From assembly GCF_036543075.1 (NCBI RefSeq), contig NZ_JAZHPF010000040.1, positions 1 through 14,224 of the forward strand: a stretch of DNA of 14,224 bases. The letters are read 5' to 3'. The notes beneath the pieces are model-generated. The model searched no databases. It was not told the origin of the DNA and saw only the letters and a program-made list of their open reading frames with translations. The DNA is from Deinococcus sp. YIM 134068. Its GTDB lineage: Bacteria; Deinococcota; Deinococci; Deinococcales; Deinococcaceae. Of this stretch, positions 1-10,358 are shown piece after piece (within the stretch, counting starts at the first letter, position 1; every line of letters begins with the position of its first letter). A program made the translations under genes and the position numbers.

Positions 1-136
1 CAGGGTAAGCCTGACCCTGAGCCACTGAGCGGACGAAAACGCCCTCATACTGTACTACAAACAACGCTCGAAGTCGGCTGGCAGCTCGTTTTTCGTTCGC
101 CCTCATAAAATCTGTCAGGCCGTCAGGACGAGAAGG
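1..136 (-). other. Intergenic edge with possible start of a downstream gene
   Basis: This stretch lies downstream of the last pilin gene on the minus strand and is more AT-rich than the rest of the window. Two minus-strand ATG codons stay open to the window edge: one at 106 (35 codons) and one at 48 (16 codons, starting MRAFSSAQWLRVRLTL, which resembles the start of a signal or membrane segment). Both ATGs sit in the same 9-base word, ATGAGGGCG. Neither has a clear Shine-Dalgarno sequence. Whether a fifth operon gene or a separate gene starts here cannot be decided from so few codons. No convincing terminator hairpin was found after the pilin stop. Confidence 0.3.
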
Positions 137-1000
137 TCAGGGAGCCGACACGCGCCCGAGATTCTGCGGGTAGACGCTCAGGGCATAGACGCCGGTCGCG
201 TCCGGGAGGCGGACCACCCTGCCGCTGACCTGCCGCTGGGTGGCGAGGTTGACGCGGACGCCGACTACGCCCGTTCCCGCCGAGTTCATCACGTAGTCGA
301 ACATCTTGTAGTTCACGCCGCTGCTAACGTTGGTCGTCGGGGCGATGTAGTCGGACAGGAGGTTGGCGTCGCTGCCCGTGGTGGGGGGCAGGGTGAGGGC
401 ACTGGGCGCGACGCCCACTGGGCTGGCCTCGTAATAGTAGTCACGGTACTCGACCAGAATCCATACGGTGCCGTCGTTCGCCGTGTCCTTGCCCGGATTG
501 GAGGGCGAGGTCTCGCTGGTGCCATTCACCCAGACGGAGCGCTTGACCGGGTAGTAAGCGTAGAACTTGTAGCAGCCGTCGTTCTTGGCGTCGACTTCAG
601 GTTTGGCGGGCGTCGAGCCGGAGGCGGGTACCGCTGGTGTACTTGGAGCGCACTCAGCTCCCGGTGTTTTGGGCGGAAGAATGACCGCCAAGAGGGGGTG
701 AGTGCCCACCGTCCAATTGCCGCTGGCCGACGTAACCAGCGGATTCCGGCGCAACTCGCCGCCCCCCAGCGCCAGGGTTTGCGCGGGCGGGAAGACGTAC
801 CAGGCCTCCTTCACCCGTGAGCCGATCAGTTGCTCGGCATTCACCGTCTCCTGCTGCAATTCGGCGCGGGCCATCGCCAACGTGGTCGTGCGCGAGCCGC
901 CGACGAAAGTGTTACTCAGGGCCAGTAGCACGACGCCAAAAATCCCCATGACGACGAGCATCTCGACAAGCGTGAAGCCCGTCTCCCTCCGGCCCCTCAC
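137..1000 (-). CDS. Minor pilin, PilW/GspJ-like (prepilin-type N-terminal cleavage/methylation protein)
   Basis: 287-aa type IV pilin-like subunit, last of four linked pilin genes. The GTG start at 1000 is chosen because it gives an 8-residue basic leader ending in Gly, followed by FTLVE, the class III signal. A PilD-type peptidase would cleave Gly8/Phe9 and Glu sits at +5 of the mature protein. Residues 9-33 form the hydrophobic N-terminal helix. A large globular domain follows, with a proline-rich loop between Cys117 and Cys143 (probable disulfide) and a C-terminal strand segment VGVRVNLATQR (246-256) of the type seen in PilW proteins. The start overlaps the stop of the preceding pilin gene (GTGA), so translation is probably coupled. 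Starting further upstream would add a low-complexity Arg-rich stretch that is only a shadow of the neighbouring gene. Pilin class is secure; the PilW/GspJ assignment rests on size, position and weak C-terminal likeness. Confidence 0.87.
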   Translation of the reverse strand: MRGRRETGFTLVEMLVVMGIFGVVLLALSNTFVGGSRTTTLAMARAELQQETVNAEQLIGSRVKEAWYVFPPAQTLALGGGELRRNPLVTSASGNWTVGTHPLLAVILPPKTPGAECAPSTPAVPASGSTPAKPEVDAKNDGCYKFYAYYPVKRSVWVNGTSETSPSNPGKDTANDGTVWILVEYRDYYYEASPVGVAPSALTLPPTTGSDANLLSDYIAPTTNVSSGVNYKMFDYVMNSAGTGVVGVRVNLATQRQVSGRVVRLPDATGVYALSVYPQNLGRVSAP

Positions 1001-1533
1001 TGGGGCCTCAGCACGTCGAGCGTGAGAGTGGTGGCCTGCGTGCCCGTTCCGGCGGTGACGGTCACGCGGCGCATCGCGGGAGTGGTGCCCGTGGCCGCCG
1101 GACAGGAGGCCGCGACGGAAACGTTCCCCAGGATGCCCGGAGTCTGGGCACGGGAGTCGAGGGGGCGACTTTGCAGAGTCACGCCGGTCGGAAGGACGAG
1201 GCCGGGGACGCAGTTGCTGTCGAAGCGTGCCCGAACCTGGCTGAGTTGAGCGTCGGTCAGGCCCGGTGCGGCCTGCCACGCGCCCTTGACCTCCTCGAGC
1301 GCCCGCTGGGCCTGCGTCGTGGTATTCAGTTCACGCTCACTGCTGCGGTTGACACCCAGCAGCCCGGTAATTCCCGGAACGACCACGGCCAGCATCACCC
1401 CCAGCAGCGCGATGGCGACGAGCAACTCGACCAGGGTGAAGCCCTGCTGCGCCTGGCCCTGCCCCCGTCGGACTTCTGTGCCCCTGCTTGCGTCTGCTCT
1501 GTTCATGCTTGTCTTCATCCTCTGGTCCCTCAT
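997..1533 (-). CDS. Minor pilin, PilV/GspI-like
   Basis: 178-aa pilin-like protein. After a 31-residue hydrophilic, Arg/Gln-rich leader it has the processing motif QQG/FTLVELL and a hydrophobic helix (about residues 32-59), with Glu at +5 after cleavage. The rest is a short globular domain with one Cys pair (Cys108, Cys144), probably a disulfide. The ATG at 1533 is chosen because it overlaps the previous stop as ATGA. In-frame ATGs at 1518 and 1506 would give more usual leaders of 26 or 22 residues and cannot be excluded, since no strong Shine-Dalgarno sequence precedes any of the three. Its small size and its place between a GspH-like and a GspJ-like gene match the PilV/GspI role of linking subunits in the pilus-tip initiation complex. 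It is an inner-membrane protein before assembly. Confidence 0.87.
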   Translation of the reverse strand: MRDQRMKTSMNRADASRGTEVRRGQGQAQQGFTLVELLVAIALLGVMLAVVVPGITGLLGVNRSSERELNTTTQAQRALEEVKGAWQAAPGLTDAQLSQVRARFDSNCVPGLVLPTGVTLQSRPLDSRAQTPGILGNVSVAASCPAATGTTPAMRRVTVTAGTGTQATTLTLDVLRPQ

Positions 1534-2030
1534 GGAGTCGCCGCCGTGACCATCACGCGGCCCGTCACGCCCACCACGCGCACCTCCAGGGCGGGAATGC
1601 CGGGCGTGGTGCTCTCGACGAGCAGCCGCATTCCGTTGATCGCGCTCGTCATCTCCCCGTAGGGGGCCTGGTAGGTCAGGGTCCGCACCCCGCCGGAGGA
1701 GACCGGGCAGCCGCCGTTCGTCACGCAGCGGAAGGTCACGTTGCGCGGCAGCGAGCGCGCCTGCGAGGCCGACGAGAGAAGCAGGTTGTAGGTATTCAGG
1801 GCCTTCGTGCCGCCCTCCCAGGTCAGGGAGGCGTTCTGGCTCTGGCGCTGCGCGCTCGCCCGCGCCGCCCGCAGGTCCGCCGCCATCAACGCCGCCCCCT
1901 CCCGCACCTCCCCCGTGCGAATGCTCCGCAGGTAGCTGATGCCCAGCACCCCCATCAGGATGCCCAGCACGGTGAGAACGACGAGCAGTTCGATCAGAGT
2001 GAAGCCCGAGAGAGGACGGGCGCGACTCAT
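1530..2030 (-). CDS. Minor pilin, GspH/FimT (FimU)-like
   Basis: 166-aa pseudopilin-type protein. The start MSRARPLSG/FTLIELLVV is a textbook class III signal: 9-residue basic leader, Gly-Phe cleavage site, Glu at +5, then a hydrophobic helix to about residue 33. The C-terminal domain fits the GspH/FimT fold, including a final strand with VRVVGVTGRVMV (150-161), typical of this family. Cys102 and Cys108 could form a small disulfide loop. An AAGG sequence lies a few bases before the ATG at 2030, and the ATG overlaps the stop of the large upstream gene (ATGA). GspH/FimU-type subunits cap or link the minor-pilin tip complex to the major pilin shaft; FimT-like proteins in some bacteria also bind DNA during transformation. 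Which role applies here is not visible from the sequence. Confidence 0.9.
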   Translation of the reverse strand: MSRARPLSGFTLIELLVVLTVLGILMGVLGISYLRSIRTGEVREGAALMAADLRAARASAQRQSQNASLTWEGGTKALNTYNLLLSSASQARSLPRNVTFRCVTNGGCPVSSGGVRTLTYQAPYGEMTSAINGMRLLVESTTPGIPALEVRVVGVTGRVMVTAATP

Positions 2031-4228
2031 GGCACAACCTTCAACTCTGTCTTGTTTGTCTGAGTGTAGATCAATTGCGAGAGGCTGCTCGTCTTGCCCG
2101 GATCGGCAGGAATCCAGACCGGGGACTGAGCGAAGAAGGGCGGCGTGAAGCCGGGGTCCTCGAAGCGGCGGTCGTGCGAGAAGTTGCGTCCGTATCCGCT
2201 GTCGGGGTTGATGCTGCTAGTGGAACCGAACGCGCCGTACCAGTTCTCCACAACACCGCCGATGAGGTTGACGTTGCCCCGGTCGGCCCCGAACTGATGA
2301 CCGTCCACCCGCACCTCGCCCTTGCTCGACATCAGCATGGCGTGTAAGTGCAGATTGTTCGGTGCTTCCTTGTTAATCACGACATCGCCCGACTGCGTAT
2401 AGACGCCCAGCACATTCAGTGGTTGCGTAGGCTTCCCATTCTTACAAGCCGTGTCCGCCGGGTTGCAGGGTTCATCGGTCAGGCGTAGATCGCTTGCGAT
2501 GTTAATGTTCTTCTCAGCGGCAACCGTAAGCTGGGAGAAGCCCGCGATAGCTGGCGGTGAGAGCGTCTGTACCTTTCCATCGATTGTAGCGTTCACGCTC
2601 CGGTCTGGCCCCTTCAAGACACCGATATTCTTCTCCCCGAAGATCACACCATTGAACTTGGTGAGGTGGGTAGTCCAGGTGCCGTTTGCCTTCTTCTCCA
2701 TTTTGCCGCTGCCATCCACTCGGTACTCTTCAAAGTCACTTAGAACATCCTTGTAGACCTTGATCGTTTCGGTCTGCGTGCACTTGCCGTTCGATGCGGC
2801 TGTACACCTCGTCTCCTGGCCAATTTCCTGCTTAATTGTCTTTTTGGCGACCCTCACGTACTGGTACAGGGGTTCGGGACTCCACTTCTTCGTCACAGTG
2901 TTGTACGATGTGGGCGCTACTCCGGCAGCGTTCCCGGTAGAGAGGACTATTCCCGCCACATCATCAGTGAAGTACAACCCCTTTCCACTCTCATAGCGGG
3001 CCTTTTCCTCGGGGTCGTCCTGCTTGTCACTGGGCACCTTACCCTGCGCGGCGTCCCGCTGACTGTTGGCGTTGATGGGCATAGGGCGGTATGCAGCCGT
3101 GAAGGTGGCGTCTTTGACCGCCGTGTCGTTACCGCTTCCATCCTTGACGTTGGCAATTCCAACACCGGGTGCCGCCGCCGTCAACTTCTGCCACAGATTC
3201 ACATTCTTATCGGCATCTGAGGCCGTAGCATTGTCAGGCGCTCTCAAATTCGAGGTTCCATTACCGCCGTAGTAAAACCCGGCCTGACGAGTGCAGCTCT
3301 GGTCATCGTTGAGGACTGTCTGCTTCAAGTTGGTGCATCCCGCGCTACTGATACCGCCCTTAAATTGTGCGGTCGAGCCTGACGCGAAGAGGAACTTCTC
3401 GTTGGTGTGTACCGGCCCGTCAAAGATCTGATCGGTGAAGTTTACGGTAGGGTTCCAAGAAGTCACGTTCGCGTTGTTGGGGTCCTGAGTGTGGTGGTTC
3501 GTGAACAACACATTATCGAGGTAGCTGGGCAGGGCGATCTGGACCCACCATCCTGTCAGGTTCGTTCGGTCGGCCTTGAGCACACGGGTGGCACCCGAAC
3601 TGCTCCCGCCGACATTCAACCCCTCGACCTGAATGAAGAAGGTGTAGCTCTCGTTGTTGATGCGCTCGACACGGCTGGGTTTCAGGCGGTAGTTCACCGT
3701 CGCCCCGTTCACCTCTAGCTTGCGCGACTCACCCAGTTGAGCCTTCCACCATTGACGGCGGCTGTCCAGGTCATTCACGTTGGTCGGGCGCTCGGAGGCG
3801 GGGAGAACTTCGGTATATTTGGCGGGCAGGACGAACTGCGCGAAGACCTCAAATTGATCGCTGAGGCCGGTGGTGGAAGCGGTGCAGGTGTACCGCTTGG
3901 TACCGCTCGCCTGGCTCACCGTGGTCCAACTGGTGTTGCCACAGAACTTTTCGGCATATCCCTTCAATTTGCTCGCCGTCAATCCGGTTCCCATAGATAA
4001 ACTACTCACCGACATCAGCGTCTGCACGTCCCGCAGCCGGCTCTGCGCCAGCGCCACGCCCGACTCGGCGACGTACTGGGCTTGCAACGCGGCTCGCTGG
4101 TCCGAAACGGTGCGGCGACTGGAGAGGGTGAGCTGGGAGGAGGCCGCCAGGAGCACCGCCAGCAGCAGCGAGGTGAACAGCACGACGACGACCAGGGTGG
4201 CCCCGCGTGTGGCTGTGTGCCTATTCAT
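2027..4228 (-). CDS. Giant PilX/ComZ-like tip pilin with DUF4900-type C-terminal region
   Basis: 733-aa protein, first gene of the pilin operon. The start MNRHTATRG/ATLVVVVLF has a short basic leader, a likely Gly/Ala cleavage site and a hydrophobic helix to about residue 32, then QAQYVAESGVALAQSRL, the hallmark of PilX N-terminal domains. Like GspK/PilX subunits it lacks Glu at +5, which suits a subunit at the very tip. The remaining 650 or so residues are far larger than a normal pilin head. They include FDGPVHTNEKF (about 269-279) and a C-terminal Gly/Asn/Val-rich part with GVYTQSGDVVINKE, HLHAMLMSSKGEV and SGYGRNFSHDRRF, which I recognise as the DUF4900 pattern of Deinococcus/Thermus surface proteins, probably a beta-solenoid. 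Cys pairs occur around 475/483 and 588/595. In Thermus, ComZ is an oversized tip pilin proposed to receive DNA. A GTG at 4255 is an alternative start, but it would give a longer leader with its purine tract touching the start. Confidence 0.83.
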   Translation of the reverse strand: MNRHTATRGATLVVVVLFTSLLLAVLLAASSQLTLSSRRTVSDQRAALQAQYVAESGVALAQSRLRDVQTLMSVSSLSMGTGLTASKLKGYAEKFCGNTSWTTVSQASGTKRYTCTASTTGLSDQFEVFAQFVLPAKYTEVLPASERPTNVNDLDSRRQWWKAQLGESRKLEVNGATVNYRLKPSRVERINNESYTFFIQVEGLNVGGSSSGATRVLKADRTNLTGWWVQIALPSYLDNVLFTNHHTQDPNNANVTSWNPTVNFTDQIFDGPVHTNEKFLFASGSTAQFKGGISSAGCTNLKQTVLNDDQSCTRQAGFYYGGNGTSNLRAPDNATASDADKNVNLWQKLTAAAPGVGIANVKDGSGNDTAVKDATFTAAYRPMPINANSQRDAAQGKVPSDKQDDPEEKARYESGKGLYFTDDVAGIVLSTGNAAGVAPTSYNTVTKKWSPEPLYQYVRVAKKTIKQEIGQETRCTAASNGKCTQTETIKVYKDVLSDFEEYRVDGSGKMEKKANGTWTTHLTKFNGVIFGEKNIGVLKGPDRSVNATIDGKVQTLSPPAIAGFSQLTVAAEKNINIASDLRLTDEPCNPADTACKNGKPTQPLNVLGVYTQSGDVVINKEAPNNLHLHAMLMSSKGEVRVDGHQFGADRGNVNLIGGVVENWYGAFGSTSSINPDSGYGRNFSHDRRFEDPGFTPPFFAQSPVWIPADPGKTSSLSQLIYTQTNKTELKVVP

Positions 4229-4390
4229 GCCCCCAGTGTGGTGGGCGTTCCCCACCCTTCCCTAGCCCCAGACGGGGGGAGACCCCCAATCGGGGGGGAG
4301 GTCTGAAGGTCCCTTCACCCCCCTCTCTCCCGCCTCCACCGTCGCGGGCGGCAGACTTCCGGCATCCCACCGCCAGGAGGCGACCGCACC
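4229..4390. promoter_or_regulatory. Divergent intergenic region with G/C tracts and a dyad
   Basis: This 162-base region separates the pilin operon (minus) from a small plus-strand gene and should hold both promoters, though no convincing -35/-10 pair was found. It has runs of six and seven G on the plus strand (4274-4279, 4292-4298) around CCCCC (4283-4287), so CCCCC-AATC-GGGGG can fold as a hairpin. A perfect dyad TGAAGG-TC-CCTTCA lies at 4304-4317 and could be an operator. On the minus strand, G-tracts between about 4311 and 4335 could form a G-quadruplex. These are sequence observations; regulatory use is inferred. Confidence 0.45.
4375..4380 (+). promoter_or_regulatory. Shine-Dalgarno sequence AGGAGG
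   Basis: A perfect AGGAGG lies 10 bases before the ATG at 4391. It is the main reason for calling the following small proline-rich reading frame a real gene. Confidence 0.75.
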
Positions 4391-4603
4391 ATGACCTCAC
4401 CCTATGACCGTCCCGCCGCGCCCGCGACCGAGCCGACCGATACCCCCGCGCCGCTGCCCGAGCAGATGCCCGGCGGCGACGATACCGGCCCGATCATGGA
4501 CCCACCGATGAACCCTGACCTGCCCGGCATGCCCGAACCCAGCCCGACGAGCAATCCCGATACGCCGGGCCTGCCCAGCCCCATGCCCATGCCCGCGATG
4601 TGA
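4391..4603 (+). CDS. Small acidic proline/methionine-rich protein of unknown function
   Basis: 70-aa protein that I do not recognise as a named family. About 22 residues are Pro, 8 are Met and 10 are Asp/Glu, with a single Arg and no Lys or Cys. It should therefore be strongly acidic, disordered and unable to form a hydrophobic core. It has no signal peptide or membrane segment. The end, MPMPAM, and the repeated PM/MP pairs are striking. A perfect AGGAGG ribosome site supports translation, and GC-rich third positions fit the genome. It diverges from the pilin operon across a structured intergenic region, so it could share control with it. Met-rich disordered proteins can bind copper(I) or absorb oxidants, but nothing in the sequence proves this here. 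Confidence 0.65.
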   Translation: MTSPYDRPAAPATEPTDTPAPLPEQMPGGDDTGPIMDPPMNPDLPGMPEPSPTSNPDTPGLPSPMPMPAM

Positions 4604-4657
4604 CCTGATCCTGCCCTTGCCGCTGATGTGAAGAACGACGCCCCCCGGCGGGGTGAT

Positions 4658-4671
4658 TGCGTAAAGACGCA
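4658..4671 (+). repeat. Small inverted repeat upstream of the 91-aa gene
   Basis: TGCGT-AAAG-ACGCA is a perfect 5-bp stem with a 4-base loop, lying 37 bases before the ATG at 4709. It could be an operator half-site pair or a weak RNA hairpin. There is no T-tract after it, so it is not an intrinsic terminator. Confidence 0.3.
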
Positions 4672-4708
4672 CAGCCTGATCCCGCCCCCGCGCGGCGATG
4701 ATGGCACC

Positions 4709-4984
4709 ATGTTCAACAGTTGGTTGGCGCTCATCCTTAAGGGTGGGCGTCCGTGTCCCGTGGCGGCCCAGACCAACAAGATTCCGTGGACGCTCTTCGC
4801 CATGCGTGACGCGAGGACGGGCCTCATCGTCGTGCGTGATGCGGATGTCAAAGCGTACGAGACTCGAACGGTCGGCGAACTCCGGCACCACTCCGAGTTG
4901 CGCCGCCGACTGGCGCGGGAGCTGCGGGGGCGGCGGCGGGTGTATTTTCGCTACAACCAGTGGGGCACCAGCGGGGCGAACTGA
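4709..4984 (+). CDS. Conserved-looking small protein of unknown function, Arg-rich C-terminal half
   Basis: 91-aa reading frame, family not recognised. The first half alternates hydrophobic and polar residues (WLALILKGG, then [22 protein letters not shown]), suggesting a small beta-rich domain. Residues 52-77 are a basic stretch with nine or ten Arg that could be an amphipathic helix contacting nucleic acid or acidic phospholipid, followed by VYFRYNQWG. The ATG at 4709 is preferred over an in-frame GTG at 4628, because that extension is low-complexity and runs through a GC-rich hairpin-like area. No strong Shine-Dalgarno sequence is visible, so a leaderless or weakly translated message is possible, as is common in Deinococcus. 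It converges on the metallopeptidase gene that ends 67 bases downstream. Coding potential is likely but not certain. Confidence 0.6.
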   Translation: MFNSWLALILKGGRPCPVAAQTNKIPWTLFAMRDARTGLIVVRDADVKAYETRTVGELRHHSELRRRLARELRGRRRVYFRYNQWGTSGAN

Positions 4985-5051
4985 CGATCTATTAGCTGCT
5001 GTGAGCGGTGGAACCTCCGGGGGCCTACCTGTCGAATACCCTGGAAGCGTC

Positions 5052-5762
5052 TTACCCCAGCGCCAGCGTGTGCCCGTGGTCGCGTAGCCAGGCCCGGCGG
5101 GTCGCGTGGTCGGGCATGAGGCGGGCGATATGTGCCCAGTAGCGGGGCGAGTGGTTGAGTTCGAGGAGGTGTGCGGCCTCGTGCAGGACGACGTAGGCGG
5201 CGACCTCGCGGGGGGCGCGGGCCAGGAGCCAGTGAAGGCGGATGTCCCCCTGGGCCGTGCAGCTTCCCCAGCGGGTGCGGGCACCGCTGAGGCTGACCCG
5301 GCGCAGGCGGTCGCGGGCACCGAGCGCGTCCGCGTATCCCTCGGTCAGGGCGCGCAACTCGGGCAGGGCTGCCAGGCGATACCAGCGTTCCACCGCGCGG
5401 CGGGTGGCGTCGGGGTCGCCGGGGGGAATGTGGACCTCCGAGCCTGACCGGGTGGGTGTACGGGTTCCCGGCGTGACGCGCAGGGTCAGCGTCTCCCCGA
5501 GGAAGGGCAGGGCCGCGCCGTCCACGAGGGGGGAGGGCACGGTGCGGGCGGCGTAGGCGGTGAGGTGCCGTTCCACCCAGCCCCGCCGGGCCTCCAGAAA
5601 CGAGGAGATGAGGGCGTCGGGTGTGCGGGCCGGGGCGTGGACCGTCACCGTGCCGGGCGAGACGTTCAGGGAGAGGGTACGGCGGCGGGCACTGCGCCGC
5701 ACCGTCACGAGAACGCCCCCGACCGTCCACTGGGAGCGGGGGCGAGGGCGTTGCAACGTCAT
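5052..5762 (-). CDS. YgjP-type (DUF45/M48-like) zinc metallopeptidase family protein
   Basis: 236-aa protein of the YgjP-like metallopeptidase family (often labelled M48 family or DUF45). The N-terminal half has the family pattern of basic residues and short strands (RRSARRRTLSLNV, VTVHAP) that precedes the catalytic part. RTRWGSC (162-168) is the conserved family motif. HEAAH at 194-198 is the HExxH zinc site, and the following LNHSPRYW supplies the third His (204). Length is normal for the family (about 230-240 aa). No signal peptide, so probably cytoplasmic. The substrate is unknown; in several bacteria the gene lies next to restriction or repair genes, which is not the case here. The ATG at 5762 matches family N-termini but has no Shine-Dalgarno, so the message may be leaderless. 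A GTG at 5825 would add 21 residues of no recognisable kind. Confidence 0.88.
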   Translation of the reverse strand: MTLQRPRPRSQWTVGGVLVTVRRSARRRTLSLNVSPGTVTVHAPARTPDALISSFLEARRGWVERHLTAYAARTVPSPLVDGAALPFLGETLTLRVTPGTRTPTRSGSEVHIPPGDPDATRRAVERWYRLAALPELRALTEGYADALGARDRLRRVSLSGARTRWGSCTAQGDIRLHWLLARAPREVAAYVVLHEAAHLLELNHSPRYWAHIARLMPDHATRRAWLRDHGHTLALG

Positions 5763-5827
5763 ATGAGTATGAAAGCGTAAGTCGGCCCAGTGTGGGTGAG
5801 CATTCCGGGATGAGGTGGATTCCACCC

Positions 5828-5876
5828 TCTCACTGGCGACCTTCTCACTGGCGACTGGACGCTGGCGACTGGCGAC
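5828..5876. repeat. Short tandem TGGCGAC repeat cluster
   Basis: The 13-base word TCTCACTGGCGAC occurs twice at a 15-base period (5828-5840 and 5843-5855), followed by two more TGGCGAC cores in direct tandem (5863-5869 and 5870-5876). The cluster sits in the 132-base gap between the two metallopeptidase genes, outside any coding region. It looks like slippage-derived intergenic repeat DNA of the kind common in Deinococcus genomes. No mobile-element ends were seen. Confidence 0.75.
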
Positions 5877-5894
5877 TCTTTCCCACCCACGCCC

Positions 5895-6749
<855 letters not shown>

Positions 6750-6757
6750 GTGTGGGT

Positions 6758-6763
6758 CTCCTT
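6758..6763 (-). promoter_or_regulatory. Shine-Dalgarno sequence AAGGAG for the YpfJ-type gene
   Basis: AAGGAG on the minus strand, 8 bases before the ATG at 6749, fixes this start over any alternative. Confidence 0.8.
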
Positions 6764-6865
6764 CTTCTCGCCGAACACCTCGCCGCGAGGGTCTGTCAGT
6801 CTTGATACGGCTCAGGCCGCATTCTAGGCGGGCAGGTCTGATGGGGTCTTTACCGATGATGCAGC

Positions 6866-6903
6866 AAAGGGAGAAGAAAGCCCCGGCGACAGGAGCCGGG
6901 GCT
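6866..6903 (-). terminator. Intrinsic terminator of the RND efflux operon
   Basis: A perfect 9-bp inverted repeat AGCCCCGGC / GCCGGGGCT (6879-6887 and 6895-6903) encloses a 7-base loop. Read on the minus strand it is followed by the pyrimidine tail TTCTTCTCCCTTT. It lies 24 bases past the RND pump stop and before the next gene starts, so it should end the efflux transcript and insulate the metallopeptidase genes. Confidence 0.85.
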
Positions 6904-6926
6904 GGAGGAGGGACGAGGAGTCGCGG

Positions 6927-10354
<3,428 letters not shown>

Positions 10355-10358
<4 letters not shown>

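Noticed and set aside
1001..1279. Upstream extension of the last pilin gene to an earlier start
   Set aside because: The extension is Arg/His-rich shadow sequence of the neighbouring pilin and would place the leader cleavage site about 100 residues in. The GTG at 1000 gives a standard leader.
4397..5320. Minus-strand open frame of 307 codons covering both small plus-strand genes
   Set aside because: Pro/Arg-rich without domain signs; overlaps the YgjP-type gene in another frame, and the plus strand has a perfect ribosome site for the small gene.
5763..5825. Upstream GTG start for the YgjP-type gene
   Set aside because: It adds 21 residues without family likeness and the purine run touches the start codon. 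The ATG at 5762 fits the family better, although it lacks a ribosome site.
5828..5876. Repeat cluster considered as a CRISPR array
   Set aside because: Repeats are 7-13 bases with 0-8 base spacing and no unique spacers; no cas genes are nearby.
6821..6826. TAGAAT on the minus strand as a -10 box for the YpfJ-type gene
   Set aside because: No -35 element at a proper distance was found, so the match alone is too weak in a region with several AT patches.
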